DNA of 13,196 nucleotides from an uncultured Rhodanobacteraceae bacterium. GTDB taxonomy: Bacteria; Pseudomonadota; Gammaproteobacteria; Xanthomonadales; Ahniellaceae. Position numbers and translations under genes: made by a program. Numbering within the stretch: the stretch's first letter is position 1; each line of letters starts with the position of its first letter. Below, in pieces: positions 1 to 8,836 of the stretch. The DNA lies in the NCBI GenBank assembly GCA_937873105.1, contig CALMWD010000098.1, positions 1-13,196 of the forward strand, written 5' to 3'. The notes beneath the pieces were generated by a model. It was not told the origin of the DNA and made no database searches. It worked only from the letters and a program-made list of their open reading frames with translations.

Positions 1-467
1 TGCTGATGAACCCGGTGTTCGCCGACTACATGCAGGCCTACGGCGCCGGCGGCGTACGCGCCTCGGGCTTCGGCGCCGAGTCGCTCGCCAACCTGACGCG
101 CCTCTACTGGTACACGGTCGAGTTCGGCCTGATCGCCACCCCCGAGGGCCTGCGCATCTACGGTGCCGGCATCCTGTCCTCCAAGGGCGAGTCGATCCAC
201 TGCCTGGAATCGCCGGCGCCGAACCGGATCGGCTTCGACCTGAAGCGGGTGATGCAGACGCGTTACCGCATCGACACCTACCAGAAGACCTACTTCGTGA
301 TCGACAGCTTCGACCAGCTGTTCAAGGCCACGGTCGATCCCGACTTCGCGCCGATCTACGACCAGATGCGCGGTGCCGAGCCGATCCCGGCCGGTGCCGT
401 GCTGGCCAGCGACCGCGTCTTCCAGCGCGGCAGCGGCGAGGGCTGGCTGGCCGACGGCGACGTCTGA
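1..467 (+). CDS. phhA: Phenylalanine 4-monooxygenase, C-terminal part (5' truncated by window edge)
   Basis: This enzyme hydroxylates phenylalanine to tyrosine using a pterin cofactor, oxygen and a non-haem iron, in the cytosol. The reading frame is open from base 3, so the start lies outside the window. About 154 codons are visible. Recognisable family segments are MNPVFADYMQAYG, RLYWYTVEFGLI, GAGILSSKGES and QKTYFVIDSFDQL. Counting from the Met at base 6, Glu39 in YWYTVEFGL matches the iron-ligand glutamate of bacterial phenylalanine hydroxylases. The two iron-ligand histidines of this family sit just before the MNPVFADY segment, so they are probably just beyond the left edge. The C-terminus (ending WLADGDV) looks complete. 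The downstream gap carries only a weak GC-rich inverted repeat (CCGCG-ACA-CGCGG at 473-485) with no T-run. Identity is confident; only the N-terminal half is unseen. Confidence 0.95.
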   Translation, partial: LMNPVFADYMQAYGAGGVRASGFGAESLANLTRLYWYTVEFGLIATPEGLRIYGAGILSSKGESIHCLESPAPNRIGFDLKRVMQTRYRIDTYQKTYFVIDSFDQLFKATVDPDFAPIYDQMRGAEPIPAGAVLASDRVFQRGSGEGWLADGDV

Positions 468-490
468 GCACGCCGCGACACGCGGTCGCC

Positions 491-519
491 TTGCCGCGTC
501 GGCCCCGCCCCGGCACAAT
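491..519 (+). promoter_or_regulatory. Putative sigma70-type promoter for the cytochrome c gene
   Basis: TTGCCG at 491-496 (like the -35 TTGACA) is followed after exactly 17 bases by CACAAT at 514-519 (like the -10 TATAAT). Transcription would start near 526, giving a leader of about 60 bases before the ATG at 588. It is the best match in the 120-base gap after phhA. Promoters in DNA this GC-rich are hard to call by eye, so this is a prediction. Confidence 0.4.
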
Positions 520-587
520 GGCCAGCCCTTTTCCTGCCTGCCGCAGCGGCTGCCCGCGCAGTCCGGCTCCGGTCGTGGAGACCTTCG

Positions 588-1103
588 ATGAACAAGCACG
601 ACATGACCTTCATGAAGCACTTCGCCCAGCTCATCGGCGGGCTGGTGGTGCTGGCGATCATCCTGATCCTGGCCGCGATGTACATCTACGCCAAGCAGCC
701 GCGGGAAGAGAACCCGACCCTGATCGCCGCGACCGACGCGCGCATCGCCCCGGTCGGCGGCGTGTTCTCGGGCGAAACCGGCAAGGCCGCCGCGGAGGCC
801 GCCAAGGCCGCCGCCGCCGAAGCCGCGAAGGGCCAAGTCGCCTTCGACGGCACGCTCGACGGCGCGACGATCTACAACAACCTCTGCGGCGCCTGCCACA
901 CCGCGGGTGCCGGCGGCGCGCCGAAGCTGGAAAAGGCGGCCTGGACCGCGCGCACCGCGCAGGGCATGGACACCCTGGTCAAGCATGCGATCGAGGGCTA
1001 CACCGGCAGCGCCGGCGTGATGCCCGCCCGCGGCGGCAACCCGGCGCTCAGCGACGATCAGGTGCGCGCCACCGTGCAGTGGATGGTCGACAACCTGAAG
1101 TGA
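588..1103 (+). CDS. Membrane-anchored class I c-type cytochrome (c5-like)
   Basis: This is a 171-residue electron carrier that should be held in the inner membrane with its haem domain in the periplasm. Residues about 12-34 form one uncleaved hydrophobic segment. Residues 66-81 are an Ala-rich stretch with spaced Glu and Lys, of the type that forms a stiff helix. The haem site is C100-G-A-C103-H104. Met145 in GVMPARGG is the likely sixth haem ligand. The closing helix (SDDQVRATVQWMVDNLK) is typical of short mono-haem cytochromes of the c5/c555 type, but the extra cysteine pair of some c5 proteins is absent. The start is supported by GTGGAG at 575-580, seven bases upstream. A hairpin pair follows the stop, so it is probably monocistronic. 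The redox partner cannot be read from the sequence; a role in respiration is inferred. Confidence 0.9.
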   Translation: MNKHDMTFMKHFAQLIGGLVVLAIILILAAMYIYAKQPREENPTLIAATDARIAPVGGVFSGETGKAAAEAAKAAAAEAAKGQVAFDGTLDGATIYNNLCGACHTAGAGGAPKLEKAAWTARTAQGMDTLVKHAIEGYTGSAGVMPARGGNPALSDDQVRATVQWMVDNLK

Positions 1104-1110
1104 TTCCGTT

Positions 1111-1170
1111 GCGTCCGTGCCGCGGACGCCTCGGTCCAGCGCGCCGCCTTCGGGCGGCGTCTTGGTTTGC
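1111..1170 (+). terminator. Tandem hairpins after the cytochrome gene, probable weak terminator
   Basis: Two perfect stems lie just after the cytochrome stop. The first is GCGTCCG (1111-1117) with CGGACGC (1123-1129) around a 5-base loop. The second is GCGCCGCC (1141-1148) with GGCGGCGT (1153-1160) around a TTCG loop, which is an exceptionally stable tetraloop. The following bases (CTTGGTTTG) are only modestly T-rich, so termination may be partial. The second hairpin ends 25 bases before the nuclease start, so it would also sit in the leader of that operon if transcription reads through. Confidence 0.6.
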
Positions 1171-1185
1171 AGCCCTGGAATGTGC

Positions 1186-3057
<1,872 letters not shown>

Positions 3058-3063
3058 GCCGCG

Positions 3064-3729
3064 ATGACGTCCGCCGCCGCCTTCCCGCAAACGACCGGTC
3101 CGCTGCAGCTGCAGGGCGCGGCCGGCGCGATCGAGGCGGTCGTCGAATGGCCGGCCGGCGAGCTCAAGCGCGACGTCGTCGGCGTCGTCTGCCATCCGCA
3201 TCCGCTGCACGGCGGCACCATGGCCAACAAGGTCGTGACCAGCGCCGCTCAGGCGCTGCGCGAACTCGGCTGCGCGACCCTGCGCTTCAACTTCCGCGGC
3301 GTCGGCGGCTCTGCGGGCGAACACGACGACGGCATCGGCGAAGGCGCCGATCTGGTTGCGATCTGCGACTGGGTGCGCGCGACGCGGCCGACCGCGCGGC
3401 TGGTGCTGGCCGGCTTCTCGTTCGGCGCCTACGTCTCGATGATGCGCGCCGCCGATCTCCGCCCGGACCTGTTGATCTCGCTGGCGCCCGCGGTCGGCTT
3501 CCGCGACTTCTCCGGCTTCCGGGAACCCGGCTGCCCCTGGCTGGTGATCCAGCCGGAGGCCGACGAAGTGGTCGATCCGGCCGCGGTCCATGCCTGGATG
3601 GCCGATCGCCATCCGCCGCCGACCCTGTTGCGATTCGACGGCGCCTCGCATTTCTTCCACGGCCGCCTGCTGGCCCTGCGCGAGGCGATCGCGCAGTTCG
3701 TCGAGCCGCGCCTGCCGCCGCTGGCATGA
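3064..3729 (+). CDS. Alpha/beta hydrolase of the COG2945 type
   Basis: This 221-residue cytosolic hydrolase has no signal peptide. Family hallmarks are CHPHPLHGGTMANKVV (43-58), RFNFRGVGGSAG (74-85) and the nucleophile elbow G117-F-S119-F-G121. Asp167 in EADEVVDP is the probable catalytic acid, and His196 in ASHFFHGRL completes the triad. The family's usual Gly-Asp before the acid is replaced here by Pro-Glu, a small deviation. It begins six bases after the nuclease stop with no convincing separate ribosome site, and its TGA overlaps the zapE ATG (ATGA, 3726-3729), so it is very likely co-translated with both neighbours. Members of this family are mostly uncharacterised esterase or dienelactone hydrolase relatives, and no substrate can be assigned. 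Confidence 0.88.
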   Translation: MTSAAAFPQTTGPLQLQGAAGAIEAVVEWPAGELKRDVVGVVCHPHPLHGGTMANKVVTSAAQALRELGCATLRFNFRGVGGSAGEHDDGIGEGADLVAICDWVRATRPTARLVLAGFSFGAYVSMMRAADLRPDLLISLAPAVGFRDFSGFREPGCPWLVIQPEADEVVDPAAVHAWMADRHPPPTLLRFDGASHFFHGRLLALREAIAQFVEPRLPPLA

Positions 3730-4817
3730 ACCCGAGCGCCGCCTACCAGCGCGAAGTCGAGCGCGGGCATCGCCAGGACGATCCGGCCCAGCGCGCGCTG
3801 CTGCCGGTGCTGGACCGCATCCATGCGCAATTGATCGAACGCGCCGACGAGGGCGCCTTCAGCCGCTTCCTGTCGCGCTTCCGCTCGGTGCCGCCGGTGC
3901 GCGGCCTGTACCTGCATGGCGGCGTCGGTCGCGGCAAGACCTTCCTGATCGACCTGCTGCACGACACCCTGCCCGGCGAGCGCAAGCTGCGCCTGCACTT
4001 CCATCGCTTCATGGGCCGCATCCACGCCGCCCTGCGCGAGGTCGCCGGCGAACAGGATCCGCTCAAGCTTGTCGCCCAGGGCTTCGCGCGCGAGGCGCGG
4101 CTGTTCTGCCTCGACGAATGTTTCGTGCAGGACATCGGCGACGCCATGATCCTCGGCGAGTTCCTGAGCCACCTGTTCGAGGCCGGCGCGACCCTGGTCA
4201 CGACCTCGAACCTGCCGCCGCAGCGCCTGTACGAACACGGCCTGCAGCGCGCCCGCTTCCTGCCGGCGATCGCCCTGATCGAGCGCCACTGCGAGGTGAT
4301 CGAGCTGGCCAGCGCGATGGATTACCGCCTGCGCGCGCTGACCCGGGCCGGCGTCTACCTGACGCCCGCCGACGCCACGGCCGAGTCGCGCCTGGCGCGC
4401 ATGTTCGACGACCTCGCGCCCGGCGAACTGCGCCCGGACACCGCGCTGCGCGTGCACGACCGCGACATCCCGCTGCGCCGCCTCGCCGACGACCAGGCCT
4501 GGTTCGACTTCGCCGCGCTCTGCGAAGGCCCGCGTGCGGTCGCCGACTACATCGAGATCGCGCGCAGCTTCCAGACCGTGTTCGTCTCCGATGTGCCGGC
4601 GTTCGATGCGACGCAGCGGCGCGAGGACGCCGCCAAGCGCTTCATCCACCTGGTCGACGAGTTCTACGACCGCAACGTCAACCTGGTGCTGAGCGCCGCC
4701 GCCGATCCGCTCGGCCTGTATCGCGGCGAGCGCCATCGCCACGAGTTCGAACGCACCGCCTCGCGCCTGATCGAGATGCAGAGCCGCGAGTACCTCGCCC
4801 GCGAGCATCGGCCGTGA
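3726..4817 (+). CDS. zapE: Cell division protein ZapE (AFG1-like ATPase)
   Basis: ZapE is a P-loop ATPase that associates with the FtsZ ring in gammaproteobacteria and is related to the mitochondrial ATPase Afg1/Lace1. The 363-residue length fits the family. The N-terminus (YQREVERGHRQDDPAQ) matches the conserved opening. Walker A is G65-G-V-G-R-G-K71-T72. The LHFHRFM motif is at 90-96. Walker B is CLDECFVQDIGDAM with Asp130-Glu131; Cys128 and Cys132 stand where I recall Phe in other members. The sensor-like TTSNLPP follows at 159-165. The C-terminal part has IEIARSFQTVFVSDVP (276-291) and HLVDEFYDRNVNLVLSA (308-324), both family hallmarks. The ATG overlaps the hydrolase stop, and its TGA overlaps the GTG of the next gene. 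Its placement in a nuclease-hydrolase-MFS cluster differs from E. coli, where it lies next to the ribosomal rplM-rpsI genes. Confidence 0.95.
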   Translation: MNPSAAYQREVERGHRQDDPAQRALLPVLDRIHAQLIERADEGAFSRFLSRFRSVPPVRGLYLHGGVGRGKTFLIDLLHDTLPGERKLRLHFHRFMGRIHAALREVAGEQDPLKLVAQGFAREARLFCLDECFVQDIGDAMILGEFLSHLFEAGATLVTTSNLPPQRLYEHGLQRARFLPAIALIERHCEVIELASAMDYRLRALTRAGVYLTPADATAESRLARMFDDLAPGELRPDTALRVHDRDIPLRRLADDQAWFDFAALCEGPRAVADYIEIARSFQTVFVSDVPAFDATQRREDAAKRFIHLVDEFYDRNVNLVLSAAADPLGLYRGERHRHEFERTASRLIEMQSREYLAREHRP

Positions 4818-5983
4818 ACCGCCTCCGCTTGCCGACCACGGTCTGGGCGCTCGGCATCGTCTCGCTGCTGACCGACGTGTCGTCGGAACTGGTGCATGCC
4901 CTGCTGCCGCTGCTGCTGGCCGGGCCGCTCGGCGCCAGCATGCTGATGATCGGCCTGATCGAGGGCGCGGCCGAGGCGACCGCCTCGATCGTCAAGCTGT
5001 TCTCGGGCGCGCTCAGCGACCGCATCGGCCGGCGCAAGCCGCTGATCGTCGCCGGCTACGGCCTCGCGGCCCTGACCAAGCTCGTGTTCCCGCTCGCGAA
5101 CAGCGCCGGATGGGTGCTCGGCGCCCGCCTCGCCGACCGGCTCGGCAAGGGCATTCGCGGCGCACCGCGTGACGCCCTGATCGCCGACGTGACCCCGCTC
5201 GAGCAACGCGGCGCCGCCTACGGCCTGCGCCAGTCGCTCGACACCGTCGGCGCGGTCATCGGCCCGCTCGCGGCCATGGGCCTGATGCTGTGGTTGCTCG
5301 ATGCGCGCGCCGCGCTGTGGTTCGCGGCGATTCCGGGCCTGCTGGCGGTGCTGGTGCTGCTGGTCTACGTGCGCGAGCCCGAACCGCACGACGGCGAACG
5401 CAAGCCCGGGCTGCGCCTGCGCGACTGGCGTGCGCTCGGCGCCCCGGTCTGGGGCGTGATCGGGCTCGCCTTCCTGCTCAACCTGGCGCGCTTCGGCGAG
5501 GGTTTCCTGGTTCTGCGCATGCGCGATGCCGGCTTCGGCGACGGCCTGGCGCCGCTGGCCCTGGTGCTGATGAGCCTCGCCTTCACGCTGACCGCGTATC
5601 CGGTCGGCTGGTGGGCGGACCGCATCTCGCGGCGCGCCCTGCTGCTGGCCGGCGTGGCCCTGCTCATCGTCGCCGACCTGGTCTTCGCGCTCGTGCCCGG
5701 ACGCATCGGTGCCGCGCTCGGCGTGCTGCTCTGGGGCGTGCATCTCGGCTTCACCCAGGGCCTGCTCTCGGCGATGTTGTCCGACGTCGCGCCGAAGGCG
5801 CTGCGCGGCACCGCCTTCGGCGTGTTCCACCTGTCGAGCGGCGTCGCCCTGCTGGTCGCCAGCCTCGCCGCCGGGGCCTTGTGGCAATGGCAAGGGGCGA
5901 CCGCGATGTTCCTGGTGGCGGCCGGCGTGGCCCTGTTGGCCCTGCTGGTTCTGGCGACCCAGCGCGACAGGACGTGGCCCTGA
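4814..5983 (+). CDS. Major facilitator superfamily transporter, substrate unknown
   Basis: This is a 389-residue inner-membrane secondary transporter with about 12 predicted helices. MFS motif A is clear in the loop after TM2 (GALSDRIGRRKP, 65-76), with a degenerate copy at the equivalent place in the second half (GWWADRISRR, 265-274). The segment DRLGKGIRGAPRDALIADV (108-126), then RGAAYGLRQSLDTVGAVIGP (132-151), is characteristic of one uncharacterised MFS subgroup. TM1 carries charged residues (Asp21, Glu25), which suggests proton coupling. The start is GTG at 4814, which overlaps the zapE stop as GTGA and fits translational coupling. The GTG is chosen because the first helix begins about ten residues later, and the reading frame upstream of it is only the out-of-frame shadow of zapE. 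Relatives are often described as drug or metal exporters, but nothing here fixes the substrate. Confidence 0.87.
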   Translation: MNRLRLPTTVWALGIVSLLTDVSSELVHALLPLLLAGPLGASMLMIGLIEGAAEATASIVKLFSGALSDRIGRRKPLIVAGYGLAALTKLVFPLANSAGWVLGARLADRLGKGIRGAPRDALIADVTPLEQRGAAYGLRQSLDTVGAVIGPLAAMGLMLWLLDARAALWFAAIPGLLAVLVLLVYVREPEPHDGERKPGLRLRDWRALGAPVWGVIGLAFLLNLARFGEGFLVLRMRDAGFGDGLAPLALVLMSLAFTLTAYPVGWWADRISRRALLLAGVALLIVADLVFALVPGRIGAALGVLLWGVHLGFTQGLLSAMLSDVAPKALRGTAFGVFHLSSGVALLVASLAAGALWQWQGATAMFLVAAGVALLALLVLATQRDRTWP

Positions 5984-6040
5984 TCGCTAGCATGTTCCCC
6001 GGGGAAACGGTTTGGGGCCGTTGCCATCACTTGGGGATAG
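5964..6040 (+). promoter_or_regulatory. Gap and putative control region before the exported BNR/P-domain gene
   Basis: A weak promoter is possible: GCGACA (5964-5969), an 18-base spacer and TAGCAT (5988-5993), each four of six matches to sigma70 consensus. Directly after it is a perfect 12-base palindrome, TTCCCCGGGGAA (5995-6006), which would straddle the predicted transcription start. AACGG (6006-6010) pairs with CCGTT (6018-6022) around a 7-base loop. GGGGA at 6033-6037 is a good ribosome site, five bases before the ATG at 6043, and decides that start over an in-frame ATG at 5992. An operator role for the palindrome is inference only. Confidence 0.3.
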
Positions 6041-6042
6041 CC

Positions 6043-8817
6043 ATGTTCATCAGGAATTTGCTTGCAGTCGTGCTGTTCGTCGCGTCGATCGCCGCCGTGC
6101 GCGCCGCGGAAGGGGATCCGGTGGCGATCCGGGTTGATCAGGCGCGCGGCGCCGATGCGTCCGTCGATTACGCCAGACTGGCCGAACACGGTCCGTGGGA
6201 CGACCGCAACTACCAGCTGACGCGCGAACAGGTCGCGCTGCTGCCGGCGTCGGACGCGAAGATCCTGGACGGCATTCCCGCGTTCTATCGCGTGAAGCTG
6301 CGCGAAGCGCGGCCGAGCTATCGCGGCGACATCGGCTTCTATCCGCGCAGCGCATTCAACCACTATCGCCAGGCTTACGGCGGATACCTGATCAATGGCG
6401 AGGTCCATCGTTCGCTGACCCGCGACGATCAGGGCCGCTACGTCATCCTCGAGTCGCCGCACGGCAAGCTGAAGGCCAAGGGCGCCGATTTCGAATGGAA
6501 GTTCCTGACCGGCGAACGCCGCGTATCGCAGCCGAACGGCGCCGCCGAGACGGCGATCGCGATCAATCCGGTCAATCCCAACCTGCTGATCGCCGGCAGC
6601 AACGGACCGGGCAGCGGCCAGAAGATGTACCGCTCCACCGACGGCGGCGAAACCTGGAGCACGCCGATCAGCCTGCCCGACCCGAACACCTGCTGCGACC
6701 CCACCGTGGGCTGGAGTATCGACGGCACGATCGGCTACACCGCGACCCTGGACGCCTGCAGCTTCAGCGGCTGCAGCGTCAAGTTCTACCGCACCACCAA
6801 CGACGGCGTGAGCTGGATCCGGACCGCCACGCTCACCAGCAGCGGTTCGGACAAGGAATTCATCCACGTCGACAGCCATGCCACGTCGCCGCACAAGGAC
6901 AACGTCTACATCGCCTGGCACGACAGCAACGTCCAGAAGTTCGCGCGCTCCACCGACAAGGGCCTGAGCTTCCAGTCGACGCTGACCATCGACAGCGGCA
7001 ATCAGGGCATCGGTTCCGACATCACCAGCGACAAGCTCGGCAATGTCTACTACTTCTATCCCTCGACGTCGGCGCAGGCCATCCGCGTCGCCAAGTCGAC
7101 CGCCGGCGGCGCGACGTTCGCGGCCGCGAGCCCCATCGCGCCCCCGCGCGGCAACTTCGACTTTCCGCTGCCGTCGATGGAGACGCGCAACGCCTTCATC
7201 TACGTCTCCGCCGACGTCGATCTCAGTGCCGGTCCGTTCGGCGGTTCGATCTATGCGGCCTGGACCGACAACAACAATGCCGACTCGAACACCGCCGCGA
7301 ACAACCACGGTCGCGTGCGCGTCGCCTATTCCCGCAACAACGGCGCCAGCTGGACCGTCGTCGATCCGCTCGGCAGCGGCGACGTCAACAGCGTCGACCG
7401 CTACAACCAGTGGCTGAGCGTCGACCGCAGCGGCAACATCTACCTGATCTACTACAACACCAAGCTGGCGGCGGGCCGTAGCGCCGGCGTCGACATCTTC
7501 GCGACCACCTCCACCGACGGCGGCGTGACCTGGGCGCCGGAACAGCGGCTGAGCACCGTCACCTCGCCGAACATCGCCGACGGGTTCGAGTGGGGCGACT
7601 ACAACGGCATGGACGCCCTGGTCAGCGAAGTCATCGCGATCTTCACCGACAACCGCGCCGAAGGCGGCGGCGGCGGCGACAACATCGACGCCTATGTCGT
7701 GACCCCGCAGTCGCCGACGCCCGCGGTGTCGCTGTCGCTGTCGCCCGCCGCGCAGTCGGTCTGCCGCGGCAGCGCCCTCGCGGCCACCACGCTCACCGCC
7801 GCGTCGGTGTCCGGCTTCGGCGGCAACGTGACCCTGTCCCTGCCCGGGCTGGACGGCGCCGTCTTCAGCGGCGGCGCGTTCGCGCCGAATCCGCTCAACG
7901 TGCCCGCCGCGGGTTCGGCCAATTCGGTGCTGAGCCTGTCCACCCTCGCCGGCGCCACCGCGGGCACGTATCCGGTCACGCTGCGTGCGACCAGCGCGGC
8001 GCCGGCCTTCCAGCGCGATGCCGTCCTGCCGGTGACGGTGTCGGCGCCGCTCGCGGCCGGGCCGACGCTGGTCGCGCCGGTCGACCGCGCCGCGAACGTC
8101 GCCAATCCGCCCACGCTCGGCTGGAATGCCGTGAGCGGCGCGGTGGACTACCTGGTCGAGGTGGCCACCGACGCCGGCTTTGCCGGCATCGTCGGCAGCC
8201 AGACGACCACGTCGACCAGCCTGGTGCCGTCCTTCGGCCTGATGCCGAGCACCGAGTACCACTGGCGGGTGACGGCCCGCAACGGCTGCGGCGACCAAGT
8301 GTCGGCGACGGCGTTCTCGTTCACGACCAATGCCGAGATCTGCTTCAACGGCACGCTCGCCATCCCCGACAACACGCCCGCCGGCGTCACCAGCGTGCTG
8401 GCGGGTTTCGCCGGTACCCTGATCGACCTCAACGTGCGCCTGGAAGCGAGCCATACCTGGGTGGGCGATCTGCGGATGACGCTCAGCCATGGCGCCACCA
8501 CGGTCGCCGTGCTGGATCGGCCGGGCGTGCCCGCATCCACCAATGGTTGCAGCGCCAACGATGTCGCGGTCACCGCCGACGACGAAGGGGCCGACGGCAC
8601 GATCGAATCGGCCTGTGCGGGCACGCCGCCCGCCGTCGCCGGCACCCGCACGCCGAACGAGGCGTTGTCGGCCTTCGACGGCCAGGATTTCGCCGGCAAC
8701 TGGACCCTGACCGTGTCCGACAACGTCGGGATCGACACCGGCAGCCTGACGCGCTGGTGCCTGCTGCCGTCGCTCTCGACCACGAACAACGCCATCTTCG
8801 AGAACGGCTTCGAATAA
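6043..8817 (+). CDS. Exported BNR-repeat (sialidase-like) propeller protein with Ig-like, FN3-like and P/Homo B domains
   Basis: This 924-residue protein should leave the cytoplasm by Sec. Residues 1 to about 23 (RN, hydrophobic core, VRA-AEG) form a cleavable signal peptide. A unique N-terminal region to about 160 precedes a BNR beta-propeller. Asp-box-like repeats start at residues 198 (STDGGETW), about 251 (TTNDGVSW), 303 (STDKGLSF), 352 (STAGGATF), 430 (SRNNGASW) and 490 (STDGGVTW). Residues about 562-669 are an Ig-like beta domain (SGFGGNVTLSLPG). Residues 676-762 are FN3-like (LGWNAVSGAVDYLVEVATD, TEYHWRVTARNGCG). Residues 766-910 form a proprotein-convertase P domain (GDLRMTL at 808-814; GNWTLTVSDN then TGSLTRWC at 885-906). 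The chain ends IFENGFE. The FRIP motif of true sialidases is absent, so enzymatic sialidase activity is not supported; glycan or protein binding at the surface is more cautious. A strong terminator follows. Confidence 0.88.
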   Translation: MFIRNLLAVVLFVASIAAVRAAEGDPVAIRVDQARGADASVDYARLAEHGPWDDRNYQLTREQVALLPASDAKILDGIPAFYRVKLREARPSYRGDIGFYPRSAFNHYRQAYGGYLINGEVHRSLTRDDQGRYVILESPHGKLKAKGADFEWKFLTGERRVSQPNGAAETAIAINPVNPNLLIAGSNGPGSGQKMYRSTDGGETWSTPISLPDPNTCCDPTVGWSIDGTIGYTATLDACSFSGCSVKFYRTTNDGVSWIRTATLTSSGSDKEFIHVDSHATSPHKDNVYIAWHDSNVQKFARSTDKGLSFQSTLTIDSGNQGIGSDITSDKLGNVYYFYPSTSAQAIRVAKSTAGGATFAAASPIAPPRGNFDFPLPSMETRNAFIYVSADVDLSAGPFGGSIYAAWTDNNNADSNTAANNHGRVRVAYSRNNGASWTVVDPLGSGDVNSVDRYNQWLSVDRSGNIYLIYYNTKLAAGRSAGVDIFATTSTDGGVTWAPEQRLSTVTSPNIADGFEWGDYNGMDALVSEVIAIFTDNRAEGGGGGDNIDAYVVTPQSPTPAVSLSLSPAAQSVCRGSALAATTLTAASVSGFGGNVTLSLPGLDGAVFSGGAFAPNPLNVPAAGSANSVLSLSTLAGATAGTYPVTLRATSAAPAFQRDAVLPVTVSAPLAAGPTLVAPVDRAANVANPPTLGWNAVSGAVDYLVEVATDAGFAGIVGSQTTTSTSLVPSFGLMPSTEYHWRVTARNGCGDQVSATAFSFTTNAEICFNGTLAIPDNTPAGVTSVLAGFAGTLIDLNVRLEASHTWVGDLRMTLSHGATTVAVLDRPGVPASTNGCSANDVAVTADDEGADGTIESACAGTPPAVAGTRTPNEALSAFDGQDFAGNWTLTVSDNVGIDTGSLTRWCLLPSLSTTNNAIFENGFE

Positions 8818-8830
8818 CGCCGCCGGCGTT
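8816..8830 (+). repeat. Short inverted repeat at the stop codon of the exported protein gene
   Basis: AACGCC (8816-8821) pairs with GGCGTT (8825-8830) around a 3-base loop and begins inside the TAA. It precedes the main terminator hairpin by ten bases and may protect the 3' end or help termination. It has no T-run of its own. Confidence 0.35.
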
Positions 8831-8836
8831 GTCGCA

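Noticed and set aside
467..590. Small open frames in the gap between phhA and the cytochrome gene
   Set aside because: They are Arg/Pro-rich, lack ribosome sites, and overlap the predicted promoter and leader; no family resemblance.
1117..1185. Upstream in-frame ATG codons for the nuclease gene
   Set aside because: The extension would run through the hairpin pair after the cytochrome gene and would place a hydrophilic Pro/Ser stretch before the signal peptide; 1186 has the signal peptide right at its start.
6043..7700. Calling the BNR protein an active sialidase
   Set aside because: Asp-box repeats show the propeller fold only. I see no FRIP motif and cannot place the arginine triad, so the enzymatic claim is not supported.
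5365..8490. A 1041-codon minus-strand open frame across the MFS and exported-protein genes
   Set aside because: It spans two well-supported plus-strand genes and the gap between them, and shows no domain, signal or plausible start; a composition shadow.
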